Assembly (NCBI GenBank): GCA_021773275.1
Contig: JAJFKJ010000030.1
Coordinates: 62,001-126,000, forward strand
DNA from: Gammaproteobacteria bacterium
GTDB lineage: Bacteria > Pseudomonadota > Gammaproteobacteria > JABCZS01
DNA length: 64,000 nucleotides
Direction of reading: 5' to 3'
Shown here: one piece after another, positions 8,814 to 17,034 of the stretch
How the letters are laid out: every line of letters begins with the position of its first letter
Position numbering within the stretch: the stretch's first letter is position 1
The notes under the pieces: generated by a model
Database searches by the model: none
Seen by the model: only the letters and a program-made list of their open reading frames with translations
Told to the model about the DNA's origin: nothing
Made by a program: the position numbers and the translations under genes

Positions 8814-11322
8814 ACTGCAAGCACATATAAAGTTAGCACAAAGCTTCTTGCGTGAGGTCTTTGATGACAATATCCCCGTGGATGTGTTAAGTCAGTCTCT
8901 GGCAATTGAAAAACAAAAAGCATATTTTAAAGAGCATGCCTTAAGCACATTACTGCCCTATGAGGCTTATGATGACGAAGCAGGTATTTATCATAATCGT
9001 GAATCTTTAGGGTTTGTGATAAGCGCTATTCCCATGCTGGGTTTGGATGAGGAAAGCCTCGCTAATATCACCAGTTTTCTGCAAGATAAATTGGTTGATG
9101 GAGCTGTATTGCAAGTTTTGCTTTTTGCCAGCCCTGATATTGAAAATGCATTGAATCAGATGCAAGCAAATCGAGGTAAGCGCGGGGGTATATTTGCTGA
9201 GCTTGCGAAAAAGCGGGCTGATTTTTTGCGAAAGGGTGTTAGAAGCTCACTTTTAAAATCAGAGGATTATTTAATACGGGACTTTAAATTGTATTTCAGT
9301 CTAACCATACCCAAAGAAACAAATATAGATGTTGTCATAAAGCTCAAAGACAGCCTGCTACTCACACTCAAGTCAATTAACATGGCACATGAATCATTAA
9401 ATCCCAGCGGCCTGATTCGTCTCACTCAGCAGCTCATCAATCCATGGATAGATTTAAATAGCATTCCTGAATATGAAGGCAGTGAACATTTAAGTGTTCA
9501 AGCAGCGCCAACGGATACCAGTCTCACGCTAGACGCGCAAACCATCAGCATCAATGAAGGGCAAACCTGCGCTAAAAGCTATAGGCTCACGCAATACCCG
9601 CAACACTGGTTTGCCAGCACACTATCAGACTTGATAGGAGACTCACAAAAGGCAAGCCTGCGTATTGGCAATCCTTTTTTACTCTCTATGCTTATTTATG
9701 CGGGCAGCCATGAATCCGATAAAATCCGGCTGCAAGCAATGAATCTTCGCTCAACGCAAAAAGCTAATAGCAAGCTTGCCAATATGATTCCAAATCTTGC
9801 CAGCATCGACCAAGATTTAAAATACACGGTTAAAGCAGTGGATGATGGCGATAAGTTGTTAAAGACCTGCTTTAATCTTACTGTCTACGGCACAAAGCAA
9901 ACGCTTGATAAAGGCGCGACACAAGTAGAGAGCCTATTAACAGCTAAGAAGTTTAAATTTGCAAGATTAAAATACATGCAATTGCCAGCTTTTTTATCAA
10001 ATCTACCAATGAAAACGCATGAGATAAGTTATCGCGAGCTAAAAGCTTTTGGCTGGTTTAAAACAATGCTTGCAAGCAGTGCTTCACACTTCATGCCCCT
10101 TCTCGCTGAGAACAAAGGGATGCCATTTCCGCTGCTGCCTATCTTGGGGTCCAAAGGCCAGCTCGGGTTATATAATGCCTTTGCAAACCAGCAAGGCGGA
10201 AACTATAACGCTGTTACTGTTGGGGTGTCAGGCAGCGGTAAATCAAATTTCAATCAAGAGAAAATACTCTCGCGCATAGGGGCGGGTGGGCGTGCCTTTA
10301 TCATTGATGCAGGCGGCTCTTATGAGAAAAATGTAATGCTGTTAAGTGAGATTGGAGCCCAATATATTGAGTTTACACCCAAAAACAAAATCAGCCTAAA
10401 CCCATTTAGCACCATTAACGCTGATGAGATGAACGGCGACCCCAGTGAAACCATGGCGTTGCTTAAGCCTATGCTTGCACAAATGATTTCGCCAAACGCC
10501 AACCTAAATGCATTGCAGCTCTCTTATATTGAAAATGCCATTATGGATAGCTGGCGAGAGCATCAAGGCAAAAGCAGTATCACCGATATTGGGAACTATC
10601 TAAAAAACCATACAGATAAACTTGCAAAAGATTTAGGGCAAATGCTATCGCCCTATATGCAAGGCGGGTCCTACGGGAGCTACTTTGAAGGTGAGTGCAG
10701 TATTAATTTCGACAGCCCTCTGGTTTGTTTTGAGCTTGACGGCCTAAAAAATAAAAAAGATTTGCAGTCGGTGGTTTTAATGTTGCTAATTTATCAAATT
10801 ACCCAGGCAATGTACCAGGGTGATAGGAAAACACAGATCACCTGTTTGATTGATGAAGCATGGGACATTATTAATCAGGTTCAAGGCAGCAGCTTTATGA
10901 ATGACGCCTGTCGACGTGCAAGAAAATACAATGGCAGTATGAATATCTGCTCGCAAAATATCACGGACATATTTGAAAACAAACTGATTGCTAGTGCACA
11001 AGAAAGCATTGATTTTATTGAAGTGCTAAGGCAAAAACCAGCATCTGTGAAAAGGGCTGTCGCAAGCGGGCAGCTCGATGTCACGCCGCAGCAGGCAGAT
11101 ATATTAACTAAGCTCACCGCTAAAGCGGGCGAGTATTCCGAAATAGCTATTATTGGCCCAAGCCTATTTTTACACGGTAGGCTCATCTGGGACCCCTATA
11201 GCGCAGAGCTTTACTCATCCACGCCAGCAGATTTAGTCAGGTTCAAAGAGTATATGGAAAACGGTTTTTCAGTTACGCAAGCCCTAAGACACATGATGGA
11301 GAGTAAGAATGAAAATAAGTGA
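8806..11322 (+). CDS. traC: TraC, VirB4-type T4SS ATPase
   Basis: 838 residues from the ATG at 8806 (a TTG two codons earlier is less likely). N-terminal TraC_F_IV region with 'YDDEAGIYHNRESLGFVISA', then an AAA+ ATPase with Walker A 'GVSGSGKS' near residue 475 and Walker B 'CLIDEAWDI' near residue 680. This cytoplasmic ATPase powers pilus assembly and retraction. It overlaps traV upstream and trbI downstream. Length is close to F TraC (about 875). Confidence 0.95.
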   Translation: MNKLQAHIKLAQSFLREVFDDNIPVDVLSQSLAIEKQKAYFKEHALSTLLPYEAYDDEAGIYHNRESLGFVISAIPMLGLDEESLANITSFLQDKLVDGAVLQVLLFASPDIENALNQMQANRGKRGGIFAELAKKRADFLRKGVRSSLLKSEDYLIRDFKLYFSLTIPKETNIDVVIKLKDSLLLTLKSINMAHESLNPSGLIRLTQQLINPWIDLNSIPEYEGSEHLSVQAAPTDTSLTLDAQTISINEGQTCAKSYRLTQYPQHWFASTLSDLIGDSQKASLRIGNPFLLSMLIYAGSHESDKIRLQAMNLRSTQKANSKLANMIPNLASIDQDLKYTVKAVDDGDKLLKTCFNLTVYGTKQTLDKGATQVESLLTAKKFKFARLKYMQLPAFLSNLPMKTHEISYRELKAFGWFKTMLASSASHFMPLLAENKGMPFPLLPILGSKGQLGLYNAFANQQGGNYNAVTVGVSGSGKSNFNQEKILSRIGAGGRAFIIDAGGSYEKNVMLLSEIGAQYIEFTPKNKISLNPFSTINADEMNGDPSETMALLKPMLAQMISPNANLNALQLSYIENAIMDSWREHQGKSSITDIGNYLKNHTDKLAKDLGQMLSPYMQGGSYGSYFEGECSINFDSPLVCFELDGLKNKKDLQSVVLMLLIYQITQAMYQGDRKTQITCLIDEAWDIINQVQGSSFMNDACRRARKYNGSMNICSQNITDIFENKLIASAQESIDFIEVLRQKPASVKRAVASGQLDVTPQQADILTKLTAKAGEYSEIAIIGPSLFLHGRLIWDPYSAELYSSTPADLVRFKEYMENGFSVTQALRHMMESKNENK

Positions 11323-11704
11323 GGTGAGAGAGGGTGCAATTTCATTTTGTGAAAAGCATAGGGCATGTTTTATTTTTCTATACCTGCTGGCGTTTCCGCT
11401 GCTTGTTTTTATCTTGATCTTGGCGTTACAGGCCAGCAAAGATTTTGGCATGGTGGATGTATATGAAATCAATCAGTCTTTTGTGGCCTATGTGGCGCAG
11501 GCCGATCTTTCCGATGAGCAAAAATCACAAATGCTTGCAGTTTACAGTGATGCTTTAAGCGACGAGCTTGAGCGTATCGGCGAAAGAGTCATTCTTTTTT
11601 CATCAAACCAGGTTGTCACGCCCCTGGAAGATTATACTCGACAGGTTAAAGTGGCAATATCTGACGCACTGCTCGATGCCAACAAGACGCATAAGCTTCC
11701 GTGA
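11309..11704 (+). CDS. trbI: TrbI-like F-type transfer protein
   Basis: 131 residues with one N-terminal membrane anchor (about 22-44) and a polar periplasmic domain with 'SDEQKSQMLAVYSDALSDEL'. The position between traC and the S26 peptidase/traW, the size (F TrbI is 128) and the single anchor fit TrbI, an inner-membrane protein that influences pilus retraction. Overlaps traC by 14 bp and the following gene by four bases. Confidence 0.7.
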   Translation: MKISEVREGAISFCEKHRACFIFLYLLAFPLLVFILILALQASKDFGMVDVYEINQSFVAYVAQADLSDEQKSQMLAVYSDALSDELERIGERVILFSSNQVVTPLEDYTRQVKVAISDALLDANKTHKLP

Positions 11705-12174
11705 TAAACCTAAGTAAAGCACTATGTTTGGGTGCTTTGCTTTGGCTAATGATTATACTTCCTTGGGTTTTCAAGCATTATGGCCTAGGCTTCAATAACA
11801 CAGATAGCATGCCACACAGGGCGTACTTAATACATAAAAGGAAATCGCCAGAACTGGGGAGTTATGTTGTTTTCTCAAAAGAAACGCGAGGCATTCTGCT
11901 AAACGATGCTCAATTTGTTAAGCAAGTGGCAGGGACTGCTGGGGGTATGGTGCGTATAGGAAACACCAAGCTTTATATTAATAGTAAATTCAGGGGCGAG
12001 CTAAAAGCTAAGACAAAAAATGGAAAGAAATTATCGCCAGGTTATCAAGGCGAAATACCCGAAGGTTTCTATTTTGTTTGGACACCACATCCGGATAGTT
12101 TTGATTCACGTTACGCACAAATGGGGTTGGTTCATGAAGATGAAATTATTGGTGTTGCTTACCCTTTGTGGTAG
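11701..12174 (+). CDS. TraF-type S26 signal peptidase
   Basis: 157 residues from GTG at 11701. One N-terminal membrane segment (about 8-25), then 'NNTDSMPHRAYLIHKRK': the Ser in 'DSMP' fits the S26 nucleophile, and 'VKQVAGTAGGMV' carries the Lys of the Ser-Lys dyad. The end 'LVHEDEIIGVAYPLW' is also family-like. In RP4 (TraF) and related systems this peptidase matures pilin or other T4SS proteins; here TraA is the likely substrate (inference). Its 3' end overlaps the traW start. Confidence 0.85.
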   Translation: MINLSKALCLGALLWLMIILPWVFKHYGLGFNNTDSMPHRAYLIHKRKSPELGSYVVFSKETRGILLNDAQFVKQVAGTAGGMVRIGNTKLYINSKFRGELKAKTKNGKKLSPGYQGEIPEGFYFVWTPHPDSFDSRYAQMGLVHEDEIIGVAYPLW

Positions 12175-12739
12175 TGCGGCCATTGCAAAAGATTTAGGGC
12201 AATACGGGCCAGTATACCCTGTCATTGAGGATAGCCTAAAACAAACGCTTATTGAAAAAGCATTTCAAATGGAACAGTCAGGAGAGTTGGAGATGATGCA
12301 AGACAATATGAAAAAACAAACCCAAAATTATTTAGAAAATCCAACACCCGTTAAGCGCATCACTAAAACTCAAAAAGAGCGCACATTCTACGTTGACCCC
12401 AGCGTGATACTGGATGATCCTATTGTGGATGAAACGGGCAAAGTATTAGTTGCAAAAGGCAGCAAAATTAACCCGCTTGATACGATTGATTTTGATCATG
12501 CCCTGTATTTTATCGATGGAACGGATGAAGCACAGATTGAATGGGTGTTAGATGATGCCAACCCCAGTGACACCATTGTGCTAGTCAAGGGCAGTGTGAG
12601 ACAGCTCATGGACGAATATAAGCTCATGGTGTATTTCGACCAAGGCGGCAGCCTCACGCAAAGTCTCAATATCAACCAAGTGCCAGCTAGGGTCACAAGC
12701 GAGAAGGGTTGGTTAAAAGTGGATGAGGAGAAGTTATGA
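12134..12739 (+). CDS. traW: TraW, F-type pilus assembly protein
   Basis: 201 residues from the ATG at 12134, which gives a proper signal peptide ('MKMKLLVLLTLCGSAAIA'); the upstream in-frame start at 12020 would add 38 residues read from inside the peptidase gene. The mature start 'KDLGQYGPVYPVIE' and the internal 'RTFYVDPSVILDDPI' are TraW hallmarks. TraW is periplasmic and cooperates with TraU and TrbC in assembling the F pilus. Confidence 0.9.
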   Translation: MKMKLLVLLTLCGSAAIAKDLGQYGPVYPVIEDSLKQTLIEKAFQMEQSGELEMMQDNMKKQTQNYLENPTPVKRITKTQKERTFYVDPSVILDDPIVDETGKVLVAKGSKINPLDTIDFDHALYFIDGTDEAQIEWVLDDANPSDTIVLVKGSVRQLMDEYKLMVYFDQGGSLTQSLNINQVPARVTSEKGWLKVDEEKL

Positions 12740-12767
12740 TTTTTTTAAATAACCTGAGGAGAAAATA

Positions 12768-13283
12768 ATGGTACATATACATCGGAGCAAAGAAAAGCCC
12801 TATCACGCACTGCTAAGCACAGTGTCACAAAATAGCTGGCACAGCTACGAACCACAAGCCGACGCACCCGATGATGACAATGGTGCGCCAAGATTTGAAT
12901 TTGTGCCTTTGAGTGAATACCGATCTATGCCCATCCACTTCTTTAAGCTTGCGCATGATTTACACGCTGAAACGGGTGAGCTCATCATGAAGGCGGGCTG
13001 GAATGTGCCTTGGTCTGTGATTTTAAAATATGGTAAAGCCATCTATATTCTTGACTCTGGCCGTAGCATTCTGTTTGACAAAATCATGATGGAGTACGGG
13101 CCTGGCTCGATCATAATCTTCACAGGTGAGGATGTCGACCTTGAGGAAATGACGGATGCGTATGACGCAAGCTTTCACCTTGATACGGATGGTTATTATC
13201 AGGAAATGTTTAATACCCGTGGTATGCCAGTCAAGATTATGAAGACCTTTCAAGGCAAGCCACCACTTGTAGTGCGGATTTAA
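12768..13283 (+). CDS. Unknown protein between traW and traU
   Basis: 171 residues, ATG after 'gaggagaaaata'. No signal peptide or membrane segment, so probably cytoplasmic, which is unusual between the periplasmic TraW and TraU. Contains an acidic stretch near residue 35 ('DAPDDDN') and 'HDLHAETGELIMKAGWNVPW'. I do not recognise the family. It may be a regulator or accessory inserted in the transfer operon of this ICE family. Confidence 0.7.
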   Translation: MVHIHRSKEKPYHALLSTVSQNSWHSYEPQADAPDDDNGAPRFEFVPLSEYRSMPIHFFKLAHDLHAETGELIMKAGWNVPWSVILKYGKAIYILDSGRSILFDKIMMEYGPGSIIIFTGEDVDLEEMTDAYDASFHLDTDGYYQEMFNTRGMPVKIMKTFQGKPPLVVRI

Positions 13284-13303
13284 AGTGATCTGATCACAAA
13301 CGT

Positions 13304-14305
13304 GTGGTTGTTTTGATGTGTAGACTTATTGCAGCACTGTTGGTTTTCATGCTGTCAATGGCTGGTGTTGCGAATGCAGGGTGTTATGGGCGTGTGGTAA
13401 ACCCTGTGACAGAAGTCTGCTGGTCATGCATCTTCCCCATCACCATAGGCGATACCAGTATCAGTGGCAGTGGTGATGATTTAGATACAGGCAACCCTGG
13501 TAAAGCGGGGTGTAAATGTCCTGATAAACCTTTCCCCCGCCTTGGCATCCATTTGGGGTTTTGGGAGCCTGCAAGGCTTGTTGATGTAACACGTACCCCG
13601 TATTGTTTTGTCAGTCTCGGCGGCTTGCAGCTAACCCCCGGTGCGCAGCAGGGTACACAAAAGACAACCCCAGGACAAGCTAGGCGAAGCGAATATCATG
13701 TGCATGTATACCGTTACCCAATTTTGCGATTACTGGGTATGAGCTTTGGTGGTTGTACTGAGGATGGCCGTTTTGCATTGCTGTACGCAAGTGAGCTAGA
13801 CCCTACCTGGCTTAATGATGAGCTGTCTTTTATCTTTAACCCAGAAGCAGCGCTTGTCGGTAATCTTGTATCACAATCGGCGTGCGCCGCAGATTGCACA
13901 TCAGCTACCGCAGGATTTGCGCAAGATTCTCTTTACTGGTGCGCAGGGTGTCAAGGTTCAATGTTTCCTGTGACAGGGCATATCTCTAATCATGTGAGTA
14001 ATGTGCAGGCAAGTTTATTAATAGCCCAGCGTGCAGCATTCAGATTACACCGTGAATTTGGTTCCACCATGCCAGGCACTATTGGTAAAGATGCGATGTG
14101 CGGGTATTACCGAATGCGAACGATGAAGAAATCTCAATATAAAACACAAATGACATACCCCGCAACACCGAGTGATGGCAGCAGTTTTGCTTGTAATCCT
14201 ATGGGTCGAAGCTCTGTCTTATGGGAATCTATGAAGTCTTACCCGATGGGCGGTGAGGATTTTTCTTACATACTTTGGCGAAAAAGGAACTGTTGTGCAA
14301 GTTAA
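13304..14305 (+). CDS. traU: TraU, F-type pilus assembly protein
   Basis: 333 residues, cysteine-rich, with signal peptide ending near 'GVANAGCYG' and the TraU hallmark 'VNPVTEVCWSCIFPITIG', then 'CKCPDKPFPRLGIHLGFWEPARLVDV' region. TraU is periplasmic, disulfide-bonded, and important for DNA transfer more than pilus formation. The start is uncertain: GTG at 13304 or ATG at 13316; neither has a clear ribosome binding site. A perfect GTGATC-T-GATCAC palindrome lies just upstream. The end overlaps trbC. Confidence 0.92.
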   Translation: MVVLMCRLIAALLVFMLSMAGVANAGCYGRVVNPVTEVCWSCIFPITIGDTSISGSGDDLDTGNPGKAGCKCPDKPFPRLGIHLGFWEPARLVDVTRTPYCFVSLGGLQLTPGAQQGTQKTTPGQARRSEYHVHVYRYPILRLLGMSFGGCTEDGRFALLYASELDPTWLNDELSFIFNPEAALVGNLVSQSACAADCTSATAGFAQDSLYWCAGCQGSMFPVTGHISNHVSNVQASLLIAQRAAFRLHREFGSTMPGTIGKDAMCGYYRMRTMKKSQYKTQMTYPATPSDGSSFACNPMGRSSVLWESMKSYPMGGEDFSYILWRKRNCCAS

Positions 14306-14858
14306 AATATTATTCCTACTGCTATTAAGTTTAAATGCTTTTGCAGTTGATGAGGCTAAATTACAAGCTCATGCACAAAACATCATGCAGCGGCAAATGA
14401 GCGAGCTTGAGACCCATAGTGGCAACATGAACCCAACACAGCTTGAACTGTTAGGGCAAAGTATTAACGAAACCCGTCTTTTCGTAGCCGTTAGCTTTTC
14501 GATGCCTGAAAAACTTATCTTAGATTACATCCATCAAGCAAAACAATATCAAGCTTATATTGTTTTCCAAGGCTTTAAAGAAAATGACCTTGCTAGCATG
14601 ATGCGCCAATTATCTTATTGGGATGAAAAGTTTGATATATCACGTGTTCTTATTGACCCCAACGTCTTTGAGTCTTTTGAGGTAATTAGTGCCCCTAGTA
14701 TTATTTTGAGCCAGGATAGTTACCCATGCAGCACTGCACTATGTGAGGGGAAAGTCTTTGACAAACTGACGGGGAGTGTGAGCATAGAATACGCACTAAA
14801 ACAATTTGCAAGCAAAGGAGATTTAAATAGTGAGGCGCAAGCATGGATAGGTCGTTGA
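14295..14858 (+). CDS. trbC: TrbC, F-type pilus assembly protein
   Basis: 187 residues from GTG at 14295, which gives a clean signal peptide ('MQVKILFLLLLSLNAFA'); an earlier in-frame ATG at 14253 lies inside traU. The body has 'LFVAVSFSMPEKLILDYIHQA' and 'RVLIDPNVFESFEVISAPSIIL', typical of the F-type TrbC family (thioredoxin-fold-like periplasmic protein). It acts with TraW, which in some relatives is fused to TrbC. Ends overlapping traF by 16 bp. Confidence 0.85.
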   Translation: MQVKILFLLLLSLNAFAVDEAKLQAHAQNIMQRQMSELETHSGNMNPTQLELLGQSINETRLFVAVSFSMPEKLILDYIHQAKQYQAYIVFQGFKENDLASMMRQLSYWDEKFDISRVLIDPNVFESFEVISAPSIILSQDSYPCSTALCEGKVFDKLTGSVSIEYALKQFASKGDLNSEAQAWIGR

Positions 14859-15637
14859 AAGAATCAAAAAATATAACGTTTTATATATTAGCTTTGATTG
14901 TTTTATTATTGCTAAGCCATAATTTAGAAGCAAGGCCCTTTTATGATGACAGAGCGAAAGGTTGGCACTGGTATGAAATAAAGCAACTGCCTGAGACCCA
15001 GGTTTTAGATAACAACAAAGACACGCCTGTTACGCCCGAGCAAGCAAAATTTGAGCTTGAACAACTGCAACTTGAACTAGAAGGCGCAAAGGCACTTGCA
15101 GTGATGTACCCTACCTCTGAACATGTCAGTAATTATATCGAGCTGCACAACGCTGTCATACAAAGAGCCAGCTTGTTTTCCAGTATCTGGCAACAGGTGG
15201 TCTGGCAAACGCCATCACTTGATTTCTCCATTAATAACCCAACCGATAACTCAGCCAGGCATGTGCATTACGATGTGAAAACGGTGAGTGATGCGCAAAT
15301 GGTGGAGTCACTCAGCAATGAATACGGCCTATTCTTCTTTTTTAAGGAGTCTTGCCAATACTGCCATGCTTTTGCACCCGTCTTAAAAAACTTTGAGAAC
15401 AAACACAATCTAACGGTGATGGCGGTATCTCTGGATGGAGGTTCATTGCCTGAATACCCTAATGCGCAGCTCGATAATGGTATGGCAGCTGAGCTGGGTG
15501 TTGAGGTCGTGCCCGCTGTCTATGCTGTGCACCCTAGAAAAAACCACGTTATCCCGATATCCCATGGCTTTGTTAGCGAAGCAGAGCTATTGCGCCGCAT
15601 GAGCACACTGGCCAACAAGCAAGGAGAGTTGCAATGA
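14843..15637 (+). CDS. traF: TraF, thioredoxin-like pilus assembly protein
   Basis: 264 residues: N-terminal signal anchor (about 10-28), then 'ARPFYDDRAKGWHWYE', a TraF signature, and a C-terminal thioredoxin-like domain with a CXXC motif ('ESCQYCHAF', near residue 170) and a cis-Pro-like 'VEVVPAVYAV'. F TraF lacks the CXXC and leaves redox work to TrbB; here the single protein seems able to do both, in keeping with the absence of trbB. Likely substrates are the disulfide-rich TraU and TraH (inference). Confidence 0.9.
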   Translation: MDRSLKESKNITFYILALIVLLLLSHNLEARPFYDDRAKGWHWYEIKQLPETQVLDNNKDTPVTPEQAKFELEQLQLELEGAKALAVMYPTSEHVSNYIELHNAVIQRASLFSSIWQQVVWQTPSLDFSINNPTDNSARHVHYDVKTVSDAQMVESLSNEYGLFFFFKESCQYCHAFAPVLKNFENKHNLTVMAVSLDGGSLPEYPNAQLDNGMAAELGVEVVPAVYAVHPRKNHVIPISHGFVSEAELLRRMSTLANKQGELQ

Positions 15638-17034
15638 GAATCATGACAGTATTAAAAAAACTATCGTGCAGCCTGCTTTTAATTAGCACACAAGCTATTG
15701 CTGATATCAGTAGTGATATGACAAGCTTTTTTAACTCACTCGGTTTTCAAAGTAATATGACAGGTGCGGGCGCATACCAAGGCCAGACGGCAGGTCTTTA
15801 TACTGGCGGGCAGCTCTTCGCACGTCAAGAAGTGCGGCAGATGAATTTAGGCCATCTTGAATTTCCTTCGTATCGCGGTGGGTGTGGCGGTATTGATATG
15901 TATATGGGTGGCTTTAGCTTCATTAATGCTGATGAGCTTGTGAACATGTTTGAAGCTATTGGAAATAACGCCTTGGGCTTTACCTGGCTTTTAGCCATGG
16001 ACACCATTTCACCTGCCATAAATGGCGCTACTCAAAATATGCAAAATCTTGCTAGTCAAATTAACTCATTCAACATTAACTCTTGTGAAACTGCTGCCAG
16101 TTTGGTGGGCGGCATGTGGCCCAAAACAGACGAGGCACAAAAACAAGTTTGTGCAAACATTGGCGCAAGCCAGGGTATCTTTTCAGATTATGCAGCGGCA
16201 AAGCAAGGTTGCGGTGCTGAAGGCCAGCGGGCCAAGATATTGCGTGATAACAAAGAAGGTGAGTTTAAAGAATATATTCAGGATGACACCAATATTGCTT
16301 GGAAAGCTATAGAGAAAAATGATTTTCTAAAGAACGACTACCAACTAGCAGAACTTTTCATGTCATTAACAGGAACAGTGGTAATTAATGTGCCAGGGGA
16401 TGACAAAACCCAGCCAAGATACGCTTACCATCATCCGCTTGTAGAGCGCAGTGGCATTATTTCAGCACTAATGTACGGCGGTGAAGCGAACATTTATCAT
16501 TGCAGTGAATATGGTAAGTGTTTAGATGTGACGCAGAGCGTTGTAAGGGTTAACGAGGAGAGCGGCTTTGTTTATCAAGTACAAGAAATACTGCAAGCTA
16601 TCACGATAAAGACCGCAAGGGACGATGTTGCCCTATCTGAGGAGGAGATTGCTTTTTTGGGGGCCACCAGCTTGCCTATTTACAAGATTCTGAATGTTGA
16701 GGCGGCTTATTCAACCAGCGGTAGCTTATTAAACTTGCACAGTTACGCCGAGATGATTGCTCTTGATATCCTCTATCAGTACTTGACTGAGACAATAGAC
16801 GTTATGCTGGCAAGCTCACAAATGCTTCATATAAACGAAGAGTTAATGAGGCCCTACAAAGAAGGGCTTAAAGACGCCAAACAGAGCATTTATCGGCTGC
16901 AATCAGCCACTAAAAACGATTTAACTAAAAATATTGATTTAATACAACGCACAAAGGCGCTTGAGCAAGAGCTTTCCGGTAAGCTTTCATCGCACTTGGT
17001 CCATGTGCTGGGTTGGGGGCATGGAGTACGCTAA
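15634..17034 (+). CDS. traH: TraH, F-type pilus assembly protein
   Basis: 466 residues with a signal peptide ending near 'STQAIA' and a very characteristic opening: 'MTSFFNSLGFQSNMTGAGAY' and 'YRGGCGGIDMYMGGFSFINA'. C-terminal half contains coiled-coil stretches. TraH is a periplasmic/outer-membrane associated protein needed for pilus extension. Four-base overlap with traF and one-base overlap (TAATG) with traG keep the F order F-H-G. Confidence 0.95.
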   Translation: MRIMTVLKKLSCSLLLISTQAIADISSDMTSFFNSLGFQSNMTGAGAYQGQTAGLYTGGQLFARQEVRQMNLGHLEFPSYRGGCGGIDMYMGGFSFINADELVNMFEAIGNNALGFTWLLAMDTISPAINGATQNMQNLASQINSFNINSCETAASLVGGMWPKTDEAQKQVCANIGASQGIFSDYAAAKQGCGAEGQRAKILRDNKEGEFKEYIQDDTNIAWKAIEKNDFLKNDYQLAELFMSLTGTVVINVPGDDKTQPRYAYHHPLVERSGIISALMYGGEANIYHCSEYGKCLDVTQSVVRVNEESGFVYQVQEILQAITIKTARDDVALSEEEIAFLGATSLPIYKILNVEAAYSTSGSLLNLHSYAEMIALDILYQYLTETIDVMLASSQMLHINEELMRPYKEGLKDAKQSIYRLQSATKNDLTKNIDLIQRTKALEQELSGKLSSHLVHVLGWGHGVR

